DNA of 64,000 nucleotides from Chitinispirillales bacterium (GTDB lineage Bacteria; Fibrobacterota; Chitinivibrionia; Chitinivibrionales; Chitinispirillaceae): NCBI GenBank assembly GCA_031254105.1, contig JAIRVB010000027.1, positions 62,001 to 126,000 of the forward strand, read 5' to 3'. Shown piece by piece: positions 51,789 to 60,736 of this stretch (position 1 is its first letter; each line of letters starts with the position of its first letter). The notes under the pieces were generated by a model. It saw only the letters and a program-made list of their open reading frames with translations, ran no database searches and was not told where the DNA came from. The position numbers and the translations under genes were made by a program.

Positions 51789-52040
51789 TTACGCTGAATG
51801 CTGGGCAGCCCGCTGTCCTCTGGACTCCATGCTTCCCTTTCGGCCAAGAGCCGGCGATATCACTAATGTATAAAGCCCCGAAAGCCCTATAAGCGCGTAC
51901 ATGACCCTTGTCAGGAATGACATTGAACCAAACACCGCTGCTATAAGGTCAAAGCCGAAGAAACCCATTAATCCGAAGTTAATACCACCAACTATAAGTA
52001 TAATAAGAGCTATCCAGTCAAGCGCATTCAAGTGTCTCAT
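51789..52040 (-). CDS. DUF378 small membrane protein
   Basis: 83 aa with two transmembrane helices: LDWIALIILIVGGINFGLMG, and then VMYALIGLSGLYTLVI. The N-terminal LDWIA and GGINFGL are the DUF378 signature. The tail is charged and Ser/Arg/Gln-rich. Function unknown. ATG 52040 follows AGGAGGAAATT; a longer in-frame extension upstream has no site. Confidence 0.85.
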   Translation of the reverse strand: MRHLNALDWIALIILIVGGINFGLMGFFGFDLIAAVFGSMSFLTRVMYALIGLSGLYTLVISPALGRKGSMESRGQRAAQHSA

Positions 52041-52285
52041 AATTTCCTCCTGTAGAATGCAAAAAGTATGCGGATCTGTCTGCGGACCCGCAAAGCGGGT
52101 GCGGACGACACCACACATACTCTGATAAAAACAAATGCCGTACCAATCGCCGCGGTCAGCCCGCAGAAGATAAATTCAACAGTTATGCGGTTGTATTACT
52201 CAATTTTTTCTTAAAATGAGAATCTTGTGAGAAAAGCGGATAAATAGAAACGCGGTTCTATTATGCCTCTCTCCCTATCTCACCA

Positions 52286-53206
52286 CTAAAACCATTTTTT
52301 GCTCTTGAAGAATAAAACGCAGCTAAATATAATCATTAAACTGACAGCAATAACCCCTATATACCCATATCTCCAACCAAATTCCGGTTGATGTTCAAAA
52401 TTCATCCCATACCATGCCGCCAGCAATGTGAGCGGTAGAAAGACAGCCGACAGCACTGTGAATATTTTCATTATGCTGTTCAAACCTATGTCAATTTGAG
52501 ATTGGTACGCTTCCCTGACTTGCGTTACATAATCCTTCATATTGAGTACAGTTTTATACAGCCGTTCCACTCTGTTATGTATCCGCAGAGCGTATTTAAT
52601 ATCTGTTTCAGAAAACATTCCATTTTCGTTTTCCATAAGGTCGTCAAGCGCGTCAATGAGCTGTTCATACATTTTCTGCATTGGATGCAGCTGTTGACGA
52701 AACAGTATTATTTTATCATTCTTGCCTTTCAGCTCCGTATCCGCCGATTTCATTATCTCCGCCTCTAACGATATTATTGTTTCGGATATTTTGGAGAGAT
52801 GCTTACCATCGTTCTTGGTGAGAAAATCAATTACCGACAACATTGCGCGCTGTATTGAAAATTTCTTAGTAATAACAGTTTTCAAGAGTTCCGGTATAAA
52901 ATCATTAACCCGGTCTTCCCAATGGGTGTACATGATTAATACTTCCGATTTTGAAATATAAGCGCCGAACTGCGGCAGGCTGTCGCTATCCTTCAGCGCC
53001 TCCGGGACGCAAAGATAAAAAATGTCATGATGATCATAGTAGTCATAGCTCGCTAGGTTATCTTCAAACCCGGCGCCTTCGTGAAACCTTTTAAGCAGTT
53101 CCGGCGGTAAAACTTCGCCGCTGTCGGCATGAGTTGTCCAACCTAATATTTTACCATCATCCGTGATGATGGTATGCATGACGTTTTCATCTATTATTTT
53201 CTCCAC
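52286..53206 (-). CDS. CorA-like divalent cation transporter
   Basis: 306 aa. The N-terminal cytoplasmic domain has beta strands and long helices (FIPELLKTVITKKFSIQRAM). The C-terminal end has two transmembrane segments with YGMNF between them, the CorA pore signature, then FGWRYGYIGVIAVSLMIIF. Forms a homopentameric channel for Mg2+ or related ions. The GTG start has a GAGGTGAG ribosome site. It is the last gene before a 162-nt gap and a CorC-type protein on the same strand; both may serve Mg2+ homeostasis. Confidence 0.88.
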   Translation of the reverse strand: MEKIIDENVMHTIITDDGKILGWTTHADSGEVLPPELLKRFHEGAGFEDNLASYDYYDHHDIFYLCVPEALKDSDSLPQFGAYISKSEVLIMYTHWEDRVNDFIPELLKTVITKKFSIQRAMLSVIDFLTKNDGKHLSKISETIISLEAEIMKSADTELKGKNDKIILFRQQLHPMQKMYEQLIDALDDLMENENGMFSETDIKYALRIHNRVERLYKTVLNMKDYVTQVREAYQSQIDIGLNSIMKIFTVLSAVFLPLTLLAAWYGMNFEHQPEFGWRYGYIGVIAVSLMIIFSCVLFFKSKKWF

Positions 53207-53368
53207 GTACTCACCTCAATAATAAACTGCCTGTCTTATGTATAGCAAAGCAACTTTCTGCGCCTTAATAAATAAAATAGAATTGGAGCGGGCATATATG
53301 CGAAAAAGAATGAAATTAGTGATGAATGGCTTTAGGCGGCAGTTGAATATGAATTGATTACGCGCGCG

Positions 53369-54667
53369 CTAAAAAGGCTCAGTACTCGTTTTTTCCGGTC
53401 TCTGCAGCACCTCTATTTTCACTTTTTCAATTCGTTGATTGTCCATTTTAAGGATTGTGATGCGCAGTCCTGAATATTCGAATTGAGTGTTTTCCTGCGG
53501 GACGTCGCCGTATTCGTGGTATATCAGTCCGCCCAGGGTATTGTAGTCGGCTTCTTCATCTATGCTTAAATCCAGTTCTTCGTTGAGGTCGTGAAGATCA
53601 ATATGCGGATCTATCAGGTAGATGTTGCTGTCAAGCCTCACTACTTCCTTCTCCTCTTCGTCGTATTCATCCTGAATGTCGCCTACGATCTCTTCAAGGA
53701 TATCTTCCATGGTGACTATTCCGGCAGTTCCGCCGTATTCGTCAACTATGACAGCGAGGTGCAGGTGTTTTATCTTGAACTCTTTCATGAGGTCATTTAT
53801 TTTTTTGCCTATTGGGACGTAGTGGCATTTTTTGACTAAAAGCGGCAGATTCCACTCTTCGGGTTTGTGTTCTGAGAGCCAGGAGAGGATATCTTTTGTG
53901 TAAAGCATGCCTGTGATCTGGTCTACGGTTTCTTTGTAAACAGGGATGCGGGAGTGGCCCTCGTTTCTGATTACTTTCAGAACTGTCTGCAGCTCGGAAT
54001 TTATTTCTACAGCTATTATGTCGATGCGGGGAACCATTATCTCTTCAACCGTTGTTTCACCCAGGTCGAGTATGCTGTTGATCATCTCCCGCTCCTCTTC
54101 GTTAAGAGCTTCGTCATAATCGGTCGACGAGATTCGGGCTTTGTCCTCTTCCGGCAGAAACGCGAATTTCTCGTCATATTTCAAAATGCGCAAAAGAAAT
54201 CTGTGAAAAGCCACGAAAAACGAAGTAAACGGCATCAGGAACCAGGAAAACATGCGGTAGGCGTAGTAGGCGGGGGTGATGTAGCTTCTATAAAACCTCA
54301 AAGACAACGCTCTTGGTATATAATGAGAGAACAGAGTAAGACAGAGAAATCCGAAAACAATCGGGACTCCCCACGTCTGAACTATTAAGGCCTGCGGAAA
54401 AAGTATCTTATGGAAATTAAACGCCAGCACCGCAAACACGATGTTGCTTATGGTTTTTCCCACCACTACGGTACTGCTCACAATAGGGCGGTTTTTCAGG
54501 ATGTCATTAATTTTTGAAGCATAGTAACGCAGATGCTCATCATCCGCTCCAATAGTGCTTCTCTCCACAGAAGAGAAGATAACTTTTACGATTGAGAAAA
54601 AAACTGAGAGAATGAAAGTAAGAACCAGCCCTGTAATATAAAGGGCGTTTCTGGGGTCACTTTCCAA
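53369..54667 (-). CDS. CNNM/HlyC-CorC family protein with CBS pair
   Basis: 432 aa. The DUF21 membrane region covers residues 1-150 (FILSVFFSIVKVIFSSVER, then IVFGFLCLTLFSHYIPRA). A CBS pair follows (EIMVPRIDIIAVEI and VRNEGHSRIPVYKE-like, then HLHLAVIVDEYGGTAGIVTMEDILEEIVGDIQDEYD in segments) and a CorC-HlyC C-terminal domain ends it. Members are implicated in Mg2+/Co2+ efflux or resistance. The TTG start follows AGGAGG by 7 nt. The middle section differs little from the family norm; it is intact. Confidence 0.92.
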   Translation of the reverse strand: MESDPRNALYITGLVLTFILSVFFSIVKVIFSSVERSTIGADDEHLRYYASKINDILKNRPIVSSTVVVGKTISNIVFAVLAFNFHKILFPQALIVQTWGVPIVFGFLCLTLFSHYIPRALSLRFYRSYITPAYYAYRMFSWFLMPFTSFFVAFHRFLLRILKYDEKFAFLPEEDKARISSTDYDEALNEEEREMINSILDLGETTVEEIMVPRIDIIAVEINSELQTVLKVIRNEGHSRIPVYKETVDQITGMLYTKDILSWLSEHKPEEWNLPLLVKKCHYVPIGKKINDLMKEFKIKHLHLAVIVDEYGGTAGIVTMEDILEEIVGDIQDEYDEEEKEVVRLDSNIYLIDPHIDLHDLNEELDLSIDEEADYNTLGGLIYHEYGDVPQENTQFEYSGLRITILKMDNQRIEKVKIEVLQRPEKTSTEPF

Positions 54668-54829
54668 AAAAAAGCCTCCTGGTATGCAAATACAAATTAT
54701 AAAGTACGAATTTCAAAATAAAAAATTGCGATTTGAACAGGGCGAGAATATAACGCGCCATAATGATTACTATAATAAAATAATTACGGACAAAGGGTTT
54801 GCGGTAGTGTAATTTAAAAATAATAAAAC

Positions 54830-55249
54830 TCAGAGTTCTGAATTCTGAGCTCTGTTGTACCTCTCCTCCCTCTCCTCCATAACCGCCCTATCTTTACTTT
54901 TGATGTGATCATATCCCATCAGATGCAGCAGGCCGTGGACAAGGAGTCTTTTGAGTTCCTCATCATATGTTAAGCCGTAGGAGCGCGCCTGCGTTTTGGC
55001 GCGCTGAAGCGAAATGTAAATTTCACCGAGCAGATCCTGGTCGGAAAACTCGAAGGAGAGTACATCCGTGGGTTTGTCTTTACCTCTGTATTGACGGTTA
55101 AGTTTACGGATAAAATAGTCTGAACACAGGATAAGCACCGTTGAACGGTTTGCCTTAATTTGCTCTTCTTTGTAAACAAATCCGGCTGTTTTGAGCAGAA
55201 GCTCCCGCGGGCAGGGCAGAGTCCGGTATTTGTGAATAATCTGTATCAT
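54830..55249 (-). CDS. ybeY: Endoribonuclease YbeY
   Basis: 139 aa. The metal motif VHGLLHLMGYDH has His105, His109 and His115 (H-x3-H-x5-H). TDVLSFEF, and GEIYISLQRA, are the other conserved strands. Matures 16S rRNA 3' ends and acts in rRNA quality control. The ribosome site is weak. The last residues (NSEL) and stop lie in a near-palindrome (54831-54854) that resembles the CAGAATTCAG variants of the dispersed repeat at hemB. Confidence 0.95.
   Translation of the reverse strand: MIQIIHKYRTLPCPRELLLKTAGFVYKEEQIKANRSTVLILCSDYFIRKLNRQYRGKDKPTDVLSFEFSDQDLLGEIYISLQRAKTQARSYGLTYDEELKRLLVHGLLHLMGYDHIKSKDRAVMEEREERYNRAQNSEL
54831..54854. repeat. Near-palindrome at the end of ybeY
   Basis: CAGAGTTCTGAATTCTGAG and 5 more bases. 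It is nearly self-complementary, with CTGAATTCTG steps also seen in the right arm at 29667-29698. A T/A-rich tract follows on the transcribed side, so it may be a terminator for ybeY. Confidence 0.5.
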
Positions 55250-55358
55250 ATCTGGTAATAAAAATAAAATGTGGGAACCGGTTAAGGGAATATATTAATT
55301 TATATATTGTATGCGACTTGCCATATTCACGCGATATGTATTTTAAGGAGAAACCAAA

Positions 55359-56729
55359 ATGCTTAGTTTCCGCGGATTTCCTTTCAGAGCTGTAGTTTTT
55401 TTGATGCTGGTATGCGCGCTGCCGCTGTTTTCCCAAAGCGAGGCTGAGGTAGAAACCGAAACTAATGATCTTGTCTGCTCGGTTAAGGGTATTGCGGGAA
55501 CTGTGCAGGTACGCAGGGCAAAGGTTCGCAGGGAGCGGGCGGTTAACTCCGCTAATGACTCCGGATGGACGGATGTGCGGTTGAATATGATTCTCAGAGA
55601 AAAAGATATAATTCGGACCATGGCGCAGTCGGAGGTCAGGCTTGAGACTCCTGAGGGCAGTCAGATAAAGCTTGGTGAGAACACAACCGTTGAGATGCTG
55701 GCGCTTAAATACCGCGCCAGGGATTCAAAAACAAAACTTAAAATAACGGGCAGTGCTGTTGAGGGTCATGAGTCAGGCACTGTGTTCCACCGGCAGACCG
55801 CGACCACTACAAATACCAAAGTTAAACTGGTCGGCGGAAGCATGGTTACAAACGTAAAGAAACTTGTTAGCAGTAAATCCAGTTTTGAAATTGAAACTCC
55901 AACCGCTACCGCTGCCGTGCGCGGGACTACCGTTGAACTTGATGTAAAGAACGGTCTCACTGAAGTAAAGGTTTTTGATGGAAAAGTGTTAGTTGCTCCC
56001 GCCGGTACAAAAAAGTTCGTAGAGGTTAACGACCGTCAGGCGGTTGATATCGCTCCGAATCAGAAAACTGTGACTGTAAGGGAGGTTCCCGCGGAGTATA
56101 AACCAAAAAGCACAAGACTGAAAAACGAACCGCCGCCGCAATCCGCGCCTTCAGGAAGAGATAGAGCGGATGCCGGGGTAGAGGAACCGGTCTCTGTGCA
56201 ATTCAGCCTTAAGCTTGACGGCCCGGCGGATACCATCAGCTGTTACGCGAGAGATTCCATCATAGTTAAAGGTGTAGTGAGTCCTCCAACCGCCAGAGTG
56301 CGTATAAACAACAAACAGGCCCGGCCCGATGAATACGGAGCGTTTACATTAGCGCTCACCGTTCCCTCTGATTCCGGCGTGTATCCGCTCAAAATAACAG
56401 CTAATGATAAAGAGGTTTCCGAAACTATTTTACGTACCTTGAAAGTCGCGCATGTATATACAGAGATAAAGCTTGCTTCTCCGGTTGAAGGTCAGGTATT
56501 TGAAAAGCCTGAGGTAGAGGTGAGCGGAACCGCTGCCCCGGGGTCAATAGTAAATGTTATGGGAAAGAGCATTACTGTAAACCGTAACGGAACTTTCAGC
56601 GGTGAGGCCGTTTTATCCGATAAGGAAGGTGACGTTAAGATGGAGATTGAGATTGTCGATAAGGAGAATAACGCGGTCTGGTTTATACGTAATGTTAAGT
56701 ATCAGAAGACGGCTGATACGAAAAAATAG
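55359..56729 (+). CDS. FecR-domain exported protein with Ig-like tail
   Basis: 456 aa. Signal peptide 1-26 (VVFLMLVCALPLFSQS). The FecR domain spans about 40-230: VKGIAGTVQVRR, LREKDIIRTMAQSEVRLETP, IKLGENTTVEML and TPTATAAVRGTTVELDV are its regular motifs. A Pro/Lys-rich linker precedes one or two Ig-like/glucodextranase-B-type domains (VKGVVSPPTARVRINNKQ, then VEVSGTAAPGSIVNVMG). FecR regulators are usually membrane-embedded anti-sigma factors; this one is periplasmic and has no sigma factor beside it, so a structural role is more likely. Strong AAGGAG before the ATG. Confidence 0.85.
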   Translation: MLSFRGFPFRAVVFLMLVCALPLFSQSEAEVETETNDLVCSVKGIAGTVQVRRAKVRRERAVNSANDSGWTDVRLNMILREKDIIRTMAQSEVRLETPEGSQIKLGENTTVEMLALKYRARDSKTKLKITGSAVEGHESGTVFHRQTATTTNTKVKLVGGSMVTNVKKLVSSKSSFEIETPTATAAVRGTTVELDVKNGLTEVKVFDGKVLVAPAGTKKFVEVNDRQAVDIAPNQKTVTVREVPAEYKPKSTRLKNEPPPQSAPSGRDRADAGVEEPVSVQFSLKLDGPADTISCYARDSIIVKGVVSPPTARVRINNKQARPDEYGAFTLALTVPSDSGVYPLKITANDKEVSETILRTLKVAHVYTEIKLASPVEGQVFEKPEVEVSGTAAPGSIVNVMGKSITVNRNGTFSGEAVLSDKEGDVKMEIEIVDKENNAVWFIRNVKYQKTADTKK

Positions 56730-56753
56730 GGCTGAACATCGTTAATTGAAATT

Positions 56754-57119
56754 TTATTTTTTAAAAACCTCGCTTGAATTGAAATTGGACCCGCAAAGCT
56801 TGATAGTTGCGAGACGGTTTAAGCTCACGCCTGATTCCGCGGCTTCAAGAGCGAGCTGCCGGTGCAGCTGAGCAGGTACGCGAACCATGAATTTCCCACT
56901 GTAACGCTTTGTTGCGACAGGTTCCGGAACCGGTTCGCCGTTAGCTTTTAAATCTTTAACCACTCCGGCAACAACCTCTCTGATTCCATGAAGCGCGCTT
57001 TCGGGTGATGAGTCTAACCAACTAAGGCTTGGAAACTCGGAGCACAGGCCAACGTACTCTTTATCATCCTGTGACCAGATGACACGGTACGCGTAATGAT
57101 CATTTTTAATAGTTTTCAT
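56754..57119 (-). CDS. hicB: HicB-family antitoxin
   Basis: 121 aa. The N-terminal half is the degenerate RNase-H-like HicB fold (YAYRVIWSQDDKEYVGLCSEFPSLSW). The C-terminal half is a ribbon-helix-helix DNA-binding domain (FMVRVPAQLHRQLALEAAESG, then LNRLATIKL). It binds the HicA toxin and represses its own promoter. It overlaps hicA by 14 nt. The order toxin then antitoxin is the common HicAB arrangement. Confidence 0.92.
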   Translation of the reverse strand: MKTIKNDHYAYRVIWSQDDKEYVGLCSEFPSLSWLDSSPESALHGIREVVAGVVKDLKANGEPVPEPVATKRYSGKFMVRVPAQLHRQLALEAAESGVSLNRLATIKLCGSNFNSSEVFKK

Positions 57120-57357
57120 CTTTCAGCCTTTCTATAGCTTTCAGCACCTGTTTAACCTGATACGGCTTTGCCATCCCTTTTTCATTTTGAATATTTATTC
57201 GCGGATCACCGCTCCAGGGAGTTTTATAAATCTCATGCGATCCTCCGCTTTGCCGCGGTTTTCCAAAGAAATGCTCACATACGCGGCGAAGTTCATCAAA
57301 TTTTACTCCCTTAGGGTTACCATTCATTATAATGATAATTTTTTCGATCCCTGACAT
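57106..57357 (-). CDS. hicA: HicA-family toxin (mRNA interferase)
   Basis: 83 aa. A dsRBD-like fold with the catalytic GGSHEIYKT (His in a G-S/G-S-H-x-x-Y motif), followed by the PYQVKQVLKAIERL helix. Cleaves mRNA when free of HicB. The first 20 residues (IEKIIIIMNGNPKGVKFDEL) are the usual start. AGGAGACGTAGT precedes the ATG, which is itself 15 nt downstream of a 16-bp palindrome, probably the operator. Confidence 0.9.
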   Translation of the reverse strand: MSGIEKIIIIMNGNPKGVKFDELRRVCEHFFGKPRQSGGSHEIYKTPWSGDPRINIQNEKGMAKPYQVKQVLKAIERLKDENY

Positions 57358-57372
57358 ACTACGTCTCCTGTA

Positions 57373-57388
57373 GTATCAATATTGATAC
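57373..57388. promoter_or_regulatory. Perfect 16-bp palindrome, probable HicAB operator
   Basis: GTATCAATATTGATAC is fully self-complementary and lies 15 nt upstream of hicA. TATATTTATGG, a plausible -10 region, is immediately next to it on the transcribed strand. Ribbon-helix-helix HicB proteins bind short palindromes of this kind. Confidence 0.6.
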
Positions 57389-57462
57389 CATAAATATAAT
57401 ATTGTGGTTGTACGCAATCAACGGGTAAATTTTTTACGGAATATGCGCGCGGGAAACAGTTT

Positions 57463-59490
57463 TTATTTCGGTGTTATCTTTAATTCCCATTCCCGTTTGC
57501 CTGAATCAATCCCCAAACTGCAAGCTCCTCCCGAACTGACAAGATACCTCAGGTCAAGCTTTTTATATCCATCCCCGCCATTTTCATCCAAATACTCATT
57601 TTTCATCACAAGTATATGAGGATTAAACCCGGTGCTGAACATAAACTGATGCGCTTCTTCCTCAGCTTCCTCATTTATCAGAAACAGTTCGACATCCTTA
57701 ACATTTTTTCGCCACAGTAAACTTTCAACTTCTCTCCGGCGCAATTTTTTTATCTCATTTCTGCTGCCTTCAGCGATTATCCACGCTTTACCGTTGGGGT
57801 GAATGATTACGTTTAACGCGGCGTGACCGCTTTTGAATTCTAAATTTTGAGCGGCGGTTTGTGTTGACGAATGCAGCGTGACGAGCGCTATTAAAAAAGC
57901 TGCCGCGCCCCCTCCTCTCAGTGCGAAAGCTCCGCGTAAATTTCGTTTTACAGCACACAGGCCAAACAGAAACAGCGACATCGCAAAAAGCGTAAGCGCG
58001 GCTGTTTTAGACACAACGATTTCGCTTAGCTTAAAATATTCACAGAATCCGCTCAAATAGATCATCAGATTCAGGAGGTTTTCAGCTCCCCATATGGCAA
58101 GATTTGACAGAGCCGCTATTGGCGACAAAACAACCGCGGCAAAAAAGAACCACATAGCCGCTCCCATAAGAGGAATAGCGATTGGATTAAAAAATATTCC
58201 GTACAATGAAAACGTCCCAAAATGATGGAGAAGTACAGGCGCGGTAGCTGCGGAGGCTGTAATTGAGAGCCACAGAGGAGACATCGTTTTGTTAAGGAGG
58301 AAATCAAGCGCCCCTTTACCGTGAAGTTTGGGCGTGAGGTCATTAAGAACCGGCTGCAGCAGAATTATACCCGCGGTGGCCGCAAAGGAGAGCTGAAAAC
58401 CGGGTGAAAAGAGACTGTGAGGTGAGATATATAACCAGAGAAGCCCGGCAGTGCCTAATGAGTGTACGGAATGGTTTTTACGCTGCATAAGCATTGACAG
58501 GCAGAAGAAGGTTACCATTATAGTGGCTCTGAAAAGTGAGGGGATAAAACCGATAAAGAAGAGATATCCCCATAGGGCGCCGACCGATAAAACCGTGCGA
58601 AGCTGAGCAGGTATGCCCAGAAGCTTTAGGCCAAAGATGATCGCTGACAGCAAAAGCGCGGCGTGAAATCCTGATATGGCAAGAAGGTGGACTACTCCGG
58701 CTTTTCTGAAAAGGGCGTCAAGCTCCTGTGACCTGTAATCGTTTTCTGCGAGAAACGCGGCGTGAAATATTCCGCGCACCTCTTTGCTTGAAGCTCTGTT
58801 TATGACAGAGTGCACTTGAGTTCTGATTGTGTGTGAGAAAATCGCCAGATGGGGAGCCTCGGGCGCGCCGCTGTCGGGCAGAACTCTGCTGATCTGAAAA
58901 CTTCCCCATATGTTGTTTACGGCAAAATGCTGACGCTGGTCAAACCCAAGCGGGCCAGCGGCGGATTGGGGCGCAATGTATTTACCCTGAATTGTTATGG
59001 TTCCCAGAGGCGGGACAGGGTTGCGCGATGAACATTTTAGCGTCTTGTTTCTAAATAACCGCTCAACTTTTTTGTCGGAAGCACCGATAACTTTACAACG
59101 AAAGAGCGCTGTTGAATACGCGGATGAGGTAACAGGACTTGAGATTCTGACTTTGAGCGTTAAAAGCTGGTTATGTTCGCTCACCGCTTCCACTTTTTGA
59201 TAAAAAGAGTGAAGGTTTGTTTCTGTACATGTAAGAAGCGCGGCTCCGCTGAGGCCAAACATTATGATCCTAAAAAACAGCCTGCGGCAAAGAATTCCCG
59301 CGAGAGCGGAAAAAATGGTTGCCAAAATAAGCGGTCTGATATAAAATATAGGTAGAAGAGGCGTGTGCAGGCTAAGACAGAGTTTTGCGATACAGATGCC
59401 TGCTGAAATACCGGTAAAGGCTGCGAATCCTGGCAGACGCATCCAATAACAGAGTCCGGGAAATGCGGCGGCAATTTTTTTTGTCAACAT
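57463..59490 (-). CDS. ComEC/Rec2-family DNA channel protein, shorter than usual
   Basis: 675 aa with ten or more membrane segments. An N-terminal OB-like domain (LKVRISSPVTSSAYSTALF, then GKYIAPQSAAGPLGFDQRQH) is followed by the competence core VVHLLAISGFHAALL and LWGYLFFIGFIPSLFRATIMV. It carries single-stranded DNA across the inner membrane during natural uptake. The C-terminal metallo-beta-lactamase domain usual in ComEC is replaced by a short region (HPNGKAWIIAEGSRNEIKK) with no HxHxDH motif. Proteins without it exist in other phyla. No other competence gene is next to it. Confidence 0.88.
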   Translation of the reverse strand: MLTKKIAAAFPGLCYWMRLPGFAAFTGISAGICIAKLCLSLHTPLLPIFYIRPLILATIFSALAGILCRRLFFRIIMFGLSGAALLTCTETNLHSFYQKVEAVSEHNQLLTLKVRISSPVTSSAYSTALFRCKVIGASDKKVERLFRNKTLKCSSRNPVPPLGTITIQGKYIAPQSAAGPLGFDQRQHFAVNNIWGSFQISRVLPDSGAPEAPHLAIFSHTIRTQVHSVINRASSKEVRGIFHAAFLAENDYRSQELDALFRKAGVVHLLAISGFHAALLLSAIIFGLKLLGIPAQLRTVLSVGALWGYLFFIGFIPSLFRATIMVTFFCLSMLMQRKNHSVHSLGTAGLLWLYISPHSLFSPGFQLSFAATAGIILLQPVLNDLTPKLHGKGALDFLLNKTMSPLWLSITASAATAPVLLHHFGTFSLYGIFFNPIAIPLMGAAMWFFFAAVVLSPIAALSNLAIWGAENLLNLMIYLSGFCEYFKLSEIVVSKTAALTLFAMSLFLFGLCAVKRNLRGAFALRGGGAAAFLIALVTLHSSTQTAAQNLEFKSGHAALNVIIHPNGKAWIIAEGSRNEIKKLRRREVESLLWRKNVKDVELFLINEEAEEEAHQFMFSTGFNPHILVMKNEYLDENGGDGYKKLDLRYLVSSGGACSLGIDSGKREWELKITPK

Positions 59491-59622
59491 TTCTCAGGTC
59501 ATGGACATATATTTAACGGATTACTGGGAACTTTTAGAGGAGAGCGGAGAATTCAATATAATTGGTTTTACGCTAATGCGGCTAATTTTTTTAAATATTA
59601 TTTGGACGCGCGTTTCATTTAC

Positions 59623-59746
59623 ATAGTCATTCAACTTGAAAAAGAGTTTTATTAATGCAGAAATAGATGGCAGAATGCAGAAATGAGGTGATTTGATCTT
59701 CTATTTCTGCATTCGGCCATCTATTTTAAAGTTGAATTATTATATA
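59623..59746. repeat. MQK-type MITE-like element, copy B
   Basis: About 124 bp with near-perfect 14-bp inverted ends, ATTCAACTTGAAAA (59629-59642) and TTTTAAAGTTGAAT (59724-59737). The interior AATGCAGAAATAGATGGCAG pairs with CTATTTCTGCATTCGGCCAT in part. It is the reverse complement of copy A (35854-35978). It lies between ComEC and the REC-HATPase gene. Confidence 0.8.
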
Positions 59747-59774
59747 CCAACGGGAACGATGAATCATGCATCGC

Positions 59775-59791
59775 AATAATCATTACTAAAA
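59775..59791 (+). promoter_or_regulatory. Recurrent 17-nt motif upstream of the REC-HATPase gene
   Basis: AATAATCATTACTAAAA, identical to 25439-25455. The TTG start codon at 59801 begins 9 nt later, the same spacing as at hemL. Confidence 0.5.
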
Positions 59792-59800
59792 GGGGAAGTT

Positions 59801-60736
59801 TTGCGCAACGGTCGGAATTACACTATACTGCTTATTGATGATGAGCCTGTGGTCAGGGATATGATTTCGGAATTTCTTTCTCAGGAAGAGATGTATGAAG
59901 TTTTGACAGCAGAGAGCGGCGAGGCCGCGCTTGAGATCTTGAAAGAGAAGCATGCGGATGTAGATCTTGTACTGTCGGATGTTAACATGCCGGGTATGAA
60001 GGGATTTGACCTGCTCAAAATTGTAAAGCAGCAATACCCAAAAGTCAAAAGAGTTCTTATTACCGCCTACAATGTCGAGGATTATCTGGATCTTGCTCTT
60101 AGTCATGACATCGGAAATATTTTTGTAAAATCGGTGCCGTTTAATTTTTCAGAACTTTCGCGAATTCTTAAAAACCTTCTGGAAGACAGTATTTTCGGGC
60201 TAAAAAGATATTTCGCTCCTGAGGTTCAAATTCACCGCAATATGGTACAAAGTTCTACCAATCTTGAAGCTGAGGCTCATAGAGTAGTTACTGTTGTCAA
60301 TGACCAGGCGAGAGGCAAAAAACTTGAGCTTGTAATTTTTGAATTGTTAACTAATGCGATATTTTACGGTATCCGCAATGAGGATCCGGCGGATAAACAG
60401 AACTGGAAACTTGACTTTGAACTCACGGAGGAAACCGCCGTAGAGATAGAGGTCGCCGTTGATTCTGAAAAGTACGCTGTTTCGGTAAAGGACAGGGGAG
60501 GGAAGCTCAAAAAACAGGATGTGCTTTACTGGCTGCACCGCCAGGTCGCGCAGAATGACAAAGGGATGCCTATCGGACTCTTTGACACACATGGCCGCGG
60601 CCTTTTTATCGCAAGACGCTACATCGACAGGCTTATTGTAAATATAGACCGCAATAACCGGACAGAGATTATTGTATTAAATTATTTGAATAAGGTTTAT
60701 TCCGGGTCAAAGCCGATTTATATAAATGAGCTTTAG
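59801..60736 (+). CDS. Response regulator with histidine-kinase-like ATPase output domain
   Basis: 311 aa. A full receiver domain has the acidic pair Asp13-Asp14, phospho-acceptor Asp60, Thr88 and Lys110 all in place. After a linker, residues about 155-300 resemble a HATPase_c domain: ELLTNAIFYG (N box), VKDRGGKLKK (G1) and GRGLFIARRYIDRL (G2). There is no dimerisation/His domain, so it is not a normal kinase; anti-sigma-like (RsbW/SpoIIAB) ATPase output is the closest known design. The TTG start has GGGGAAG upstream and the 17-nt motif at a fixed distance. Partner unknown. Confidence 0.85.
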   Translation: MRNGRNYTILLIDDEPVVRDMISEFLSQEEMYEVLTAESGEAALEILKEKHADVDLVLSDVNMPGMKGFDLLKIVKQQYPKVKRVLITAYNVEDYLDLALSHDIGNIFVKSVPFNFSELSRILKNLLEDSIFGLKRYFAPEVQIHRNMVQSSTNLEAEAHRVVTVVNDQARGKKLELVIFELLTNAIFYGIRNEDPADKQNWKLDFELTEETAVEIEVAVDSEKYAVSVKDRGGKLKKQDVLYWLHRQVAQNDKGMPIGLFDTHGRGLFIARRYIDRLIVNIDRNNRTEIIVLNYLNKVYSGSKPIYINEL

